From positions 124,001 through 188,000 of the forward strand of contig JBFGZQ010000004.1 in the NCBI GenBank assembly GCA_041586735.1: DNA of 64,000 bases. The letters are read 5' to 3'. The notes below the pieces were generated by a model that made no database searches, had not been told where the DNA came from, and saw nothing but the letters and a program-made list of their open reading frames with translations. Positions 9,466 to 17,006 of this stretch are shown here, in pieces. Every line of letters starts with the position of its first letter. Positions within the stretch are counted from its first letter, which is position 1. The DNA comes from Motiliproteus sp041586735 (lineage in GTDB: Bacteria; Pseudomonadota; Gammaproteobacteria; Pseudomonadales; Balneatricaceae). The position numbers were made by a program, and so were the translations under genes.

Positions 9466-11358
9466 TCAGGCTACATTTTTTTCCATAAAGGCGGCAAACA
9501 TCAGCAGGGTCCAGAGGGCGGCGCTGTGGTCTCGTCTCCCGGTGGTGTGCTGGTCGATCAAGGTTTCGATGGTCTTACGGTTAAACAGGCCTGATTTCAT
9601 CATTTCGCCACTTAACAGGCTGTCGCGAAGTTTTTGCTGCAATGGCCCACGGAACCATTGGATCAGCGGCACGGCAAAGCCCATCTTCTTACGATAGAGC
9701 ACATCCTTAGGCAGATAGGGCTCCATGGCTTTCTTAAAACAGTATTTTCCTTCGTGTCCTTGTAGCGTCGTCTCAGGAGCAGCGTTAAAGGCCCACTCGA
9801 CAAATTTATGATCGAGAAGGGGAACTCGGACTTCCAGCGAGTGTGCCATGCTGGCACGATCGACCTTGGTAAGAATGTCGCCCACTAGGTAAGTTTTCAT
9901 ATCGATATATTGGATCTGCTTGAGCGGATTATCGGTCGGGGCATTGGCCTGGTAGTGGCGAAACACCGAGAGAGAATCGTAGCCGCCCAATTTCTGTTTT
10001 AGCGTGTCAGAAAACAGCGCACTACGGGCATCGCGGCGCATGATCGACATGCTGTTATGGTAACCCTCGACACTATCGAAGGCCATCGACTGGAAGGTGG
10101 TCTTGGCACGGAGAAAACGTGGCGCCCGATCGAGCTTAGGATAGACCTTGCCGAGAAACCCAAACAGCGGGCGGCGCAGGCCGTAGGGCAGAATATTGCG
10201 CACCTTGTCTTCTTTCAGGTGCCAGCGATAGCGGCGATAGCCGGCAAGCAGCTCATCGCCACCGTCGCCGGATAGGGCTACGGTGACATGTTCACGGGCG
10301 AGTTCACAGACCCGGTAGGTCGGCATGGCCGAGCTGTCGGCGTAGGGTTCGTCGTAGAGGTCGGCCAGTTTGTCGATAAGCTCAAAATCGTCCTGGTTGA
10401 CCGTACCGCTGCGATGGTTAGTCTGGTACTGCTTGGCCACCCTATCGGCATATTCGGTCTCGTTGAAGTCTTTCACATCGAAGCCGATGGAGCAGGTGTT
10501 GACCGGTTCATCCTGCAGCTTTGACATCAATGCCACGACAGCACTGGAGTCGACCCCACCGGATAGAAATGCGCCCAGCGGTACTTCGGAAACCAAGCGG
10601 ATATCGATCGCCTCGCTAAGGCGTGAGACTAATTCTTGTTGGGTCTGCTCGAATGTCAGCGGCGTACCGTTAAGACGAATATCCCAGTATTGCTTCGGTG
10701 CGGGTTTAGGATTTTCTTTACGATCGAGCAGCAGGCTATGGCCGGGCTCCAGTTTGCAGACCCCCGCAAAAATGGTCTTGGGTTCGGGGATATAGCCGAA
10801 AGTGAAGTAATCCTCGATGGCGCGGTGATCCAGTTCGCGGGGCAGGGCGGGGTGTTTCTTGAGGACCTTCAGCTCCGAACCGAAGATAATCGTGCCGTCT
10901 TCGAGTTGCGCGTAGAACAGCGGCTTGATACCCAGCCGGTCTCGGGCGATAAACAGGCTCTCTTTGTTCTGGTCCCAGATGGCGAAGGCGAACATGCCGC
11001 GAAAGTGCTGCACGCAGTCTGGGCCCCACTCCTCCCAGGCGTGGACGATGGTTTCGGTATCGCTGTGGGTCTGGAAAGTATGGCCTTTTTCAACCAGCTC
11101 TGCGGCTAACGCTTGGTAGTTGTAAATTTCGCCGTTAAAGACGACACAGACACTGCCATCTTCATTGAACAGTGGTTGGTGCCCCCCTGAGAGGTCGATG
11201 ATGGACAGTCGGCGGTGAGCCAGTCCGATACCCGGGCCGTAGAAAAACCCATCGTCATCCGGGCCGCGATGGGACTGAATCAGGTTCATAGCTGACAGCA
11301 GCTCCCGTTCTATCGGGGTCTGGTCGTTGGGATGAAAAATTCCGGCAATTCCGCACAT
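9466..11358 (-). CDS. asparagine synthetase (glutamine-hydrolysing), XrtA-associated amidotransferase
   Basis: 630 residues. Cys2 follows the initiator Met (MCGIAGIFH), giving a class II glutaminase domain. The synthetase domain has the PP-loop SGGVDSSA near residue 265 and SGDGGDELLAGYRRYRWH. The enzyme uses glutamine and ATP to amidate aspartate or another carboxylate. In XrtA/PEP-CTERM clusters a distinct subfamily (TIGR03108, from memory) is thought to amidate a component of the exopolysaccharide rather than make free asparagine; here that rests on context. Length and motifs are complete. It lies between the Stp2 relic upstream and the Daro_2409-like glycosyltransferase downstream. Confidence 0.9.
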   Translation of the reverse strand: MCGIAGIFHPNDQTPIERELLSAMNLIQSHRGPDDDGFFYGPGIGLAHRRLSIIDLSGGHQPLFNEDGSVCVVFNGEIYNYQALAAELVEKGHTFQTHSDTETIVHAWEEWGPDCVQHFRGMFAFAIWDQNKESLFIARDRLGIKPLFYAQLEDGTIIFGSELKVLKKHPALPRELDHRAIEDYFTFGYIPEPKTIFAGVCKLEPGHSLLLDRKENPKPAPKQYWDIRLNGTPLTFEQTQQELVSRLSEAIDIRLVSEVPLGAFLSGGVDSSAVVALMSKLQDEPVNTCSIGFDVKDFNETEYADRVAKQYQTNHRSGTVNQDDFELIDKLADLYDEPYADSSAMPTYRVCELAREHVTVALSGDGGDELLAGYRRYRWHLKEDKVRNILPYGLRRPLFGFLGKVYPKLDRAPRFLRAKTTFQSMAFDSVEGYHNSMSIMRRDARSALFSDTLKQKLGGYDSLSVFRHYQANAPTDNPLKQIQYIDMKTYLVGDILTKVDRASMAHSLEVRVPLLDHKFVEWAFNAAPETTLQGHEGKYCFKKAMEPYLPKDVLYRKKMGFAVPLIQWFRGPLQQKLRDSLLSGEMMKSGLFNRKTIETLIDQHTTGRRDHSAALWTLLMFAAFMEKNVA

Positions 11359-11377
11359 AGCCCTTTAACTCAACGTC

Positions 11378-11773
11378 TCAGTTGTTGTGTAAATTGTTCC
11401 TAGAATATACCGCGTGGTAACGATCAACCATCTTGGTCAGGCTGAAATGGGATTGCGCAGCCAGCCGGGCGTTGCTTTCTTGGGTGGACATCCGTTCGGG
11501 AAACGCTATGTCGCCAACCATAGCTTCAACCAGCTCCTCGTTACCGCCCATATCGGTGGTGATGACCGGCAGGTCGGTGGCCAGGATATCGAGAACCCTG
11601 TTTGAAATCTCCTCGGCCAGAGAGGGTAGTACAAAAATATCTAACAAACGCATAATCCCTGGGGTATCTGGCTTCGCCAGCCCAGCCTTAATAAGCTGTT
11701 GCTGGATAGTCTGGGAGTTCTCGCCGGGCTTTGGCGCTTTGCCGATGGATTTAATATGGATCGGTCGGCTCAT
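11378..11773 (-). pseudogene. internally deleted Stp2-type glycosyltransferase relic
   Basis: A 131-codon open frame that starts MSRPIHI, as many Stp2-type genes do, and then jumps to the C-terminal donor-binding region (IMRLLDIFVLPSLAEEISNR...VITTDMGGNEELVE). About two thirds of the normal 370-400 residues are missing, including the whole acceptor domain. A second gap of some 25-30 residues is evident near the end when it is set against the complete Stp2 gene at 5885-7006. Its ATG overlaps the Stp1 stop in an ATGA, so it keeps the coupling of the original gene pair. A full-length enzyme is impossible; a short product may still be translated. It could alternatively be a regulatory fragment, but nothing supports that. 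Confidence 0.72.
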
Positions 11774-12996
11774 GCTCGGCGAGGCTCCTGATCGGCGGGT
11801 TGCAACAACTCAGGGAGCTTGGCTAAGGTGTGCTTCCAGTTAAACTGGGTCTGGATCCAGCTACGGTTGGCGTTGCTGTTGAGCTGTTGCGGGCTGTTGA
11901 GGATCTGATCACAGGCAGCCGTGAAGTCATCGGCGCTGTCTGCAATGTTAACCGCCAACTCGGCATGCAGGGGGATGCCCTCCATCGCCATGCTGGTGGC
12001 CACGATCGACTTGGCCATCGCCATCGCCTCTAAGACCTTATTCTGGATACCCCGGGCGATCTGTAGTGGGGCGACCACCAGCGCGGCCTGTTGGATATAG
12101 GGGCGAACATCGTCGACTCGACCGGTGACGATCACGCGCTCAATACGGGCCAGTTGCTGCACTGTCGGGGTCGGGTTAGAGCCGACGATCAGGAAGCGGA
12201 GTTCGGGGTGTTGTGTCGATAACGATGGCCAAACCTGGGTGCAGAACCAGGTCACCGCATCTTCGTTGGCCCAGTAGTCCATCGCGCCGGTAAACACGAT
12301 AAAGTCGCTAGGGTGAATCGAAGGCTGATCGTTGACCGTCTGCGGATCAAAATAGCGACTATCGACGCCATTGTTCAGGTGGCCCACTTTGGCTGCCAGA
12401 GATGCCGGGATCAGGGATCTGAACAGCTCGGCCTCTTTTTCTGACACAAATAACGCCTTGTCAAAGCGCTCGCTGATCTGTTGTTCATAACGTTGCAGCA
12501 GTCGGTGCTCGCGCTGGTAAATCCAGCGGGCGATGCGGGTTTTTTTGTCGGCATACTGGGCCCATTTATCCGAATCGACGTCGACGAAATCGATCACCCG
12601 AGTGCTGGTCTCGTAGCCAGAGGCGTCGACAAATTGCGCCATCGCGCCGGAAAAAACCACGATCTTGCTGATCTGCTGCTGAGTGGTCGTTTGCTCAACC
12701 CAGCGTTGCAGCGGCTTGGAGCGGTACAGAGAGAGGGTGATGGGCCGTGCTTGGATCAGGGCCAGCGCCGCTTTGAGGTATCGCCCTGGTTTGTGCAGTG
12801 AGAGGCAGCATAGCGAGGCGCAGAGTGGTCGTAGTTTGTCGATATATTGATGGTCAGCGGGGTCGTCAATAAAGCAGCCCAGGTGGACGTCGTAATGCGA
12901 ACTCAACTCTAGTAACAGATGGTAAGAGCGGATCTTATCGCCTTTGTTGGGCGGATAGGGTATGCGATGGGCTAAGAACAGTACCGAAGGGCGCAT
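11770..12996 (-). CDS. GT4 glycosyltransferase, XrtA/PEP-CTERM Stp1 type
   Basis: 408 residues from the start chosen here. The N-terminus LFLAHRIPYPPNKGDKIRSY is the signature of the Stp1 sugar transferase of the EpsH1 system (TIGR03087, from memory). The C-terminal block APLQIARGIQNKVLEAMAMA carries the donor-site residues. The open frame continues 51 codons upstream to 13149, but that extension runs into the MITE-like element at 13035-13173 and has no counterpart in the family, so I start at the ATG at 12996. The original promoter or operon link with the deacetylase gene upstream is therefore interrupted by the insertion. Confidence 0.87.
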   Translation of the reverse strand: MRPSVLFLAHRIPYPPNKGDKIRSYHLLLELSSHYDVHLGCFIDDPADHQYIDKLRPLCASLCCLSLHKPGRYLKAALALIQARPITLSLYRSKPLQRWVEQTTTQQQISKIVVFSGAMAQFVDASGYETSTRVIDFVDVDSDKWAQYADKKTRIARWIYQREHRLLQRYEQQISERFDKALFVSEKEAELFRSLIPASLAAKVGHLNNGVDSRYFDPQTVNDQPSIHPSDFIVFTGAMDYWANEDAVTWFCTQVWPSLSTQHPELRFLIVGSNPTPTVQQLARIERVIVTGRVDDVRPYIQQAALVVAPLQIARGIQNKVLEAMAMAKSIVATSMAMEGIPLHAELAVNIADSADDFTAACDQILNSPQQLNSNANRSWIQTQFNWKHTLAKLPELLQPADQEPRRA

Positions 12997-13034
12997 CCAT
13001 TCATCTCTTGGCTTAAATGGCGGTATATCAATAC

Positions 13035-13173
13035 GAGACCTTTGCACGATTGTTCTTTTGCCCTCTGGCAGCGTTAAAAACGTACTCAATCGGTCATTTA
13101 TAAGTATAAACTCCCTCATTCCGTGCGTTTTTGCCTTGCCAGCAAACAAAATTCCGGCTCGTGCAAAGGTCTC
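13035..13173. mobile_element. MITE-like non-autonomous element
   Basis: 139 bp bounded by perfect 15-bp inverted repeats, GAGACCTTTGCACGA at the left end and its exact complement at the right end. Similarity continues inwards: both ends carry a TTTTG...CTGGCA...AAAAACG block in inverted orientation. It is flanked on both sides by AATAC (13030-13034 and 13174-13178), an apparent 5-bp target duplication. There is no room for a transposase. The GAGACCTTTGCAC tips resemble those of some IS5-family elements as I remember them, but family assignment needs a search. It separates the Stp1-type gene from the deacetylase gene and creates a false upstream extension of the Stp1 frame. Confidence 0.82.
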
Positions 13174-13394
13174 AATACTAAATAATCTGAACGCAGAGCA
13201 AGTTTTTTGTGGGTCAATGACATGATGCGGTTCTATTATAGGTCATTAGAAAACATCTACCAGATTCCCGATCATCTTCAGCTATCACAGTAACGGCGCC
13301 AGGCATGGCTGCTTAGGTAGGCACGAACCCTGTCAGGCAGGGCTTGTAAGTGCCTGTGGCTGCCAACAGCCAAAGGCGGGTTGCTAGATTGGCT

Positions 13395-14243
13395 TTAGGA
13401 GCGGTTAGACGCCATTTGCACAATCTTCAGATCGATCATCCGCCCCCAGTTGAAGTCCTGTAGCAGCCGTATAAAGCGGGGCTCGGTTTTATGCAGATTA
13501 ATATAGTGACGAAAACGTGATTTGAGGGACGCCCCTGCGATTCGAGGCTGCTCGGGATCGATCTCCCAGGGATGAAGATAAAATACCGAGGGCTGTTGGA
13601 GCTGTTTGCTGGCCTGTTGCATCAGCCACCGGAACAGTGGATAGGGGTACAGTCTGAAGTAACCTCCCCCCGCGCAGGGGATTCTACGGCCTAGGTACCG
13701 GCAGGTGGTGACCGGAATTTCCAGCAGGCCATTGTCCCAAGTAAAAGGCGTTCTTGGGGCGTTTGGGTAGCCGTACAGGTCATGTGGAACGGGGTTGATG
13801 CTGGAGCTGTACAGATAGCCCGCCGCCAGCAACTCCTCCTGAGCCCAGGCGGTCTGAGCACTGAAAGAAAAACTCGGAGCGCGGTAGCCCTGTACGCACT
13901 GGCCGGTAATATCTTGCAGCAGTTTGCGCGATTTGCGGACATCTTCACGAAATGTTAGCTGGCTGAGGCGGTTGATACGTTGGTGATTACTGCCGTGGCT
14001 GGCGATCTCATGACCCTGGTCACTGATATCGCGTATGAGACCCAGGTGACGATCCGCCACCCAGCCGAGCACAAAAAAGGTGGCTTTGGTGTCGGCGTTG
14101 TTTAAAGTTTCGAGTAGTCGGGTGACATTTGCGACCACGCGGCTATCACGTTCTTTCCAGCTAGAGGGCGGGCACTGGGCTTCAAAGGCCGATACGTGGA
14201 AGTAGTCTTCTACGTCAATGGTCAGAGCATTGGTCTGGGTCAT
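13395..14243 (-). CDS. XrtA-system polysaccharide deacetylase (DUF3473-type)
   Basis: 282 residues. ALTIDVEDYFHVSAFE at the N-terminus contains the Asp-Val-Glu-Asp block; EIASHGSNHQRI contains the metal-binding H-x3-H of the NodB fold; GYRAPSFSFS is motif 3. The C-terminal FYLHPWEIDPEQPRI is typical of the PEP-CTERM-associated deacetylase with a DUF3473 tail (TIGR03006, from memory). It probably deacetylates the exopolysaccharide or its precursor. The ATG at 14243 begins the conserved sequence; a 6-codon longer form from 14261 is possible. It is the first gene of the minus-strand polysaccharide run visible in the window. Confidence 0.88.
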   Translation of the reverse strand: MTQTNALTIDVEDYFHVSAFEAQCPPSSWKERDSRVVANVTRLLETLNNADTKATFFVLGWVADRHLGLIRDISDQGHEIASHGSNHQRINRLSQLTFREDVRKSRKLLQDITGQCVQGYRAPSFSFSAQTAWAQEELLAAGYLYSSSINPVPHDLYGYPNAPRTPFTWDNGLLEIPVTTCRYLGRRIPCAGGGYFRLYPYPLFRWLMQQASKQLQQPSVFYLHPWEIDPEQPRIAGASLKSRFRHYINLHKTEPRFIRLLQDFNWGRMIDLKIVQMASNRS

Positions 14244-14385
14244 ATAGCGGTTCTTCTGCATATGCGCTGTTATGTACGTACGGCATTGGTGTCAATGTTG
14301 TTTATTACCTTAGGAATCTAGCATACATTGGCGTAAATTTTATTCGACAAGGCGGTGGTGCTGATTATTTTGAGTACGTGACTGG

Positions 14386-14430
14386 CTGAACCCTGAACCC
14401 TGAACCCTGAACCTTGAACTCTGAGCCCTG
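14386..14430. repeat. CCCTGAA heptamer tandem repeat
   Basis: Three to four exact copies of a 7-base unit (CTGAACC phase) are followed by two degenerate copies (CTTGAACT, CTGAGCCC). The array lies in the 14244-14561 gap between the divergent deacetylase and DUF1289 genes. Apart from this array I see no gene or confident promoter in that gap of about 300 bp. Seven-base units can change in number by slippage; here they are not in a coding frame. Confidence 0.7.
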
Positions 14431-14561
14431 GGTGTTGTCGGAAACTGTTATGGATATTGGACCGGTCTTTGGCCTAAGAAAATCCTGATCGATCCCATTC
14501 ATGCAGACGTTGCCGCGAATGAGATACCGGTAAAGTCCAGTCAGCGTTATGGGGAGTTTTA

Positions 14562-14834
14562 ATGGTGACGCCTGCATCACCCTGTATCAGACATTGCACC
14601 CTTGATAATCAGGATATCTGTATCGGCTGTGGACGCTCGCTCGAGGAGATCTTGCAGTGGAGTGCGGCGGATGATCGCCGTAAGCGCCAGATACTCCAGC
14701 GTATCGCTGAGCGTAAACAGGCGCCTCTGGTGATGCTGTTAGCTGCTGAACAGGAAGGACTTGATACCGGTGAAAATAATCTCCGCGGCCATCGCCGCCA
14801 GGATCAGACCGGTGATTTTACTGAGGATGTTTAG
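14562..14834 (+). CDS. DUF1289 family cysteine-rich small protein
   Basis: 90 residues. SPCIRHCTLDNQDICIGCGR holds the four cysteines of the DUF1289 (YdhL-like) family, which probably bind a metal or Fe-S cluster; no function is established. The conserved part ends near residue 52. From about base 14739 the frame runs antisense through the 3' end of the MarC gene, for 96 bases, so the last 30 or so residues are encoded opposite MarC codons and show no family conservation. GGGGAG lies just upstream of the start. Confidence 0.75.
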   Translation: MVTPASPCIRHCTLDNQDICIGCGRSLEEILQWSAADDRRKRQILQRIAERKQAPLVMLLAAEQEGLDTGENNLRGHRRQDQTGDFTEDV

Positions 14835-15356
14835 TCCGTTTTTCCCCAGAATACGCTCTAGTGCGGATGATAGGTGTAGCAACAGCAGTAATCCCGCCAG
14901 GGCCAGCAGCAGCCCCGCAATCCCGTAGGCCAGTTCGATCCCTTTGAGTTCGGCACCAAATACCAGGATGGCACCGATGGTAGCAGGACCGACAATGGTC
15001 GGGATCGCTAAGGGAACGACCGATATATCATCGCGGGATTCGTTGGGAACCTCGGCATGTGAGCGCACCCCGTCTTTAACCAGACTGATGGCGGACAGAA
15101 ACAGCAGCGTGCCGGCGCCGATCCTGAACGAGTCGAGAGTAATACCTAAGAGTTCAAATATCGGCATGCCGAAGAAGAACAGGATCAGGCTGATACAGGC
15201 GGCTGAAAACACGGCGCGGTTAGCGATGCTGCGCTTGACCTCGGTCGATTCGTCCCGGGTCAGGGATAGAAACATCGACACCACAAAGAAGGGTGCAAAC
15301 AGGATCGAGAATTTTATCCAGATGGAGATCAGTAATGTCATGTTGTATATATTCAA
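14739..15356 (-). CDS. MarC family integral membrane protein
   Basis: 205 residues with about six hydrophobic segments, the usual MarC length and layout. VVPLAIPTIVGPATIGAIL is the conserved P-x-x-x-GP segment of the family. Despite the name, MarC proteins are not proven drug exporters and their substrate is unknown. The gene converges on, and overlaps at its 3' end with, the DUF1289 gene. The C-terminus (IIFTGIKSFLF) looks like a normal family end, so the overlap is real and not caused by a lost stop. Confidence 0.85.
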   Translation of the reverse strand: MNIYNMTLLISIWIKFSILFAPFFVVSMFLSLTRDESTEVKRSIANRAVFSAACISLILFFFGMPIFELLGITLDSFRIGAGTLLFLSAISLVKDGVRSHAEVPNESRDDISVVPLAIPTIVGPATIGAILVFGAELKGIELAYGIAGLLLALAGLLLLLHLSSALERILGKNGLNILSKITGLILAAMAAEIIFTGIKSFLFSS

Positions 15357-15594
15357 CGTTTTTGGGCGCGCGATCTTACCATGATTTCGGCCTTCGGCAA
15401 GGACTGTTTGCGGTTTGTGGCCATGACCGCTGTCGTTGACGGGTGATGGCGGAGCGATGAGCAGGGAGGCCCTGCTTAGCCTAAAACTTTTGTCGTGCTC
15501 AAATTAGCAATGATTGGACGGAAATAGGCGGTTTTGCTGGCGGTTGCCATGTATCATTCGCAATTTAATAGTGATGATCTGAAGGGGCAACCAC

Positions 15595-15948
15595 ATGAGC
15601 CAATTAAGCAACGATCTGCAACAGAACTACCGTGCTTTTATTGAAGGGATTAAGGCCACTGGAGAGGTCTGGGGCGTGACGACATCCGAGGGCTGGGTGG
15701 TTTGTGAGTCCGAGGAGTTTGAGGAGTCTGATGTGATCCCGTTCTGGTCTAACGAGGCGGATGCCAAGGCCCAGTGTGCCGATGAGTGGGCGGATAACGA
15801 GGTGACATCTATTAGCCTGGCGGTTTTTGTTGAGCGTTGGCTGACCGGGATGGCTGAAGATGGCGTGCTGGTGGGGCCGAACTGGAATGCGGAGATGGAA
15901 GGTCTAGAAGTCGAGCCTGAAGCGATCGCGGAACAGCTGCTCGACTAA
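15595..15948 (+). CDS. DUF2750 domain protein
   Basis: 117 residues, strongly acidic and soluble. YRAFIEGIKATGEVWGV near the N-terminus and PFWSNEADAKAQCADEW in the middle match the DUF2750 family as I remember it. The function is unknown. AGGGGCAACCAC precedes the ATG as a good ribosome site. It stands alone between MarC and the DUF938 methyltransferase-like gene. Confidence 0.78.
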   Translation: MSQLSNDLQQNYRAFIEGIKATGEVWGVTTSEGWVVCESEEFEESDVIPFWSNEADAKAQCADEWADNEVTSISLAVFVERWLTGMAEDGVLVGPNWNAEMEGLEVEPEAIAEQLLD

Positions 15949-16013
15949 GGCTGTTCTTTTATCTAGCGGGCGAGCATCGGCTCTCAGCGTACCGCAGTTC
16001 ACACCTAGGTACA

Positions 16014-16073
16014 GTCTTAAGTGCTACTGTATTAAGTGGTATTGTCTTAAGTGGTGCTGTCTTCAGAGGTCAA
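16014..16073 (+). repeat. 15-bp tandem repeats reaching the DUF938 start codon
   Basis: Four head-to-tail 15-base units starting at 16014, 16029, 16044 and 16059. The first three share GTMTTAAGTGSTRYT; the fourth is diverged (GTCTTCAGAGGTCAA) and contains the ribosome site just before the ATG at 16075. The array therefore forms the 5' leader of the next gene. A 15-base period is a multiple of three, so copy changes would not shift a reading frame. Confidence 0.65.
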
Positions 16074-16074
16074 G

Positions 16075-16668
16075 ATGCGCAATTTTTCTGACGCCTGCGA
16101 ACGCAATAAGAATCCAATTTTGGAGCAGCTCACTCGGCTGTTTGCCGATCGGACCGCGGTGCTGGAGATCGGCAGCGGTTCGGGCCAGCATGCCCTGCAT
16201 CTGGCCGAGTCGCTGGCCCATCTGCGCTGGCAGCCCAGTGAGCAGGCAGCTGGGCTAGACGCGCTGCGGCACAACCTGTCACAGCGGCCGCTATGCAATC
16301 TGTGCCCGCCGGTCTGCCTTGATGTTAGCCAGTCCGAGTGGCCCGATGTGCAGGTTGACGCGGTATTCAGCGCTAATACCCTGCACATCATGGGTTGGGC
16401 CGAGGTGGAGCGTTTTTTTGCCGGCGTTGGGCGCTTGCTCGGTGGCGGTGGCAAGCTCGCGGTCTATGGGCCGTTTCGTTATCAGGGCGCGTATACCAGC
16501 GCGAGCAATGCCCAGTTCGATCAGCGGTTGCAGCAGCGCGATCCACGCAGCGGTATTCGTGACTTTGAAGCGCTTGATCAGCTGGCTGCCGCGCAGGGGC
16601 TGCGGTTGCTGAGTGATCTCGCCATGCCTGCCAATAATCAACTGCTGCTCTGGCAGAAATCAGCATAA
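16075..16668 (+). CDS. DUF938 family SAM-dependent methyltransferase-like protein
   Basis: 197 residues. ACERNKNPILEQL at the N-terminus and VLEIGSGSGQHALHLAE, a methyltransferase motif I for S-adenosylmethionine, identify the DUF938 family. NTLHIMGW and KLAVYGPFRYQGAYT are further conserved blocks. The substrate is unknown. I chose the ATG at 16075, preceded by AGAGGT, over the ATG at 16051, which lies in the tandem repeats. It converges with the hlyU-like gene. Confidence 0.85.
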   Translation: MRNFSDACERNKNPILEQLTRLFADRTAVLEIGSGSGQHALHLAESLAHLRWQPSEQAAGLDALRHNLSQRPLCNLCPPVCLDVSQSEWPDVQVDAVFSANTLHIMGWAEVERFFAGVGRLLGGGGKLAVYGPFRYQGAYTSASNAQFDQRLQQRDPRSGIRDFEALDQLAAAQGLRLLSDLAMPANNQLLLWQKSA

Positions 16669-16696
16669 CCTCCGCAGTTCTTGCTACGAGTGATTT

Positions 16697-16975
16697 CTAG
16701 AAGATCTTCTCACCCTGCTGGTCGATCATGAGTCGCGCTTTTCGCAAACTCAGGGCGATACATTCCTGCTCATTGCTCATCTCGTCGGCCCGAATCAGCT
16801 GGTGGCTGCGTTTGCCCTTGCTGATGGTGGCTGCAACGCGGTAGAGATTGCCCTTTTTGATCGGTAAGGCGGTGATCAAGAAGCCTTGGTAGGTGTCGGT
16901 TGTTGCCGGAGTGGGAGCAGGTTGCTTCTTCTCTGTAGCGCCAAAAAGTGCTGTTAATCTGTCTAGTAACCCCAT
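16697..16975 (-). CDS. HlyU family regulator-like protein
   Basis: 92 residues. DTYQGFLITALPIKKGNLYRVAATISK and the final LSLRKARLMIDQQGEKIF match the HlyU family as found beside mfd/csiV regions in gammaproteobacteria. In Vibrio an unrelated protein also called HlyU is a virulence activator, so the name says little about function here. AGGAGA precedes the ATG. It follows csiV after 31 bases on the same strand and may share its transcript. Confidence 0.8.
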   Translation of the reverse strand: MGLLDRLTALFGATEKKQPAPTPATTDTYQGFLITALPIKKGNLYRVAATISKGKRSHQLIRADEMSNEQECIALSLRKARLMIDQQGEKIF

Positions 16976-17006
16976 CGGTGTCTCCTGGTTAGCAGTGAAA
17001 TATCGA

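Noticed and set aside
11378..11773. Independent small glycosyltransferase gene
   Set aside because: It lacks the whole acceptor-binding domain and starts like a full Stp2, so an internally deleted relic explains it better.
12997..13149. N-terminal extension of the Stp1-type transferase
   Set aside because: Most of it is translated from the MITE-like element and intergenic DNA; the family begins at the ATG at 12996.
13357..13372. TGGCTG/CAGCCA hairpin after the DUF3473 deacetylase
   Set aside because: A six-base stem without a T-run is too common to call a terminator.
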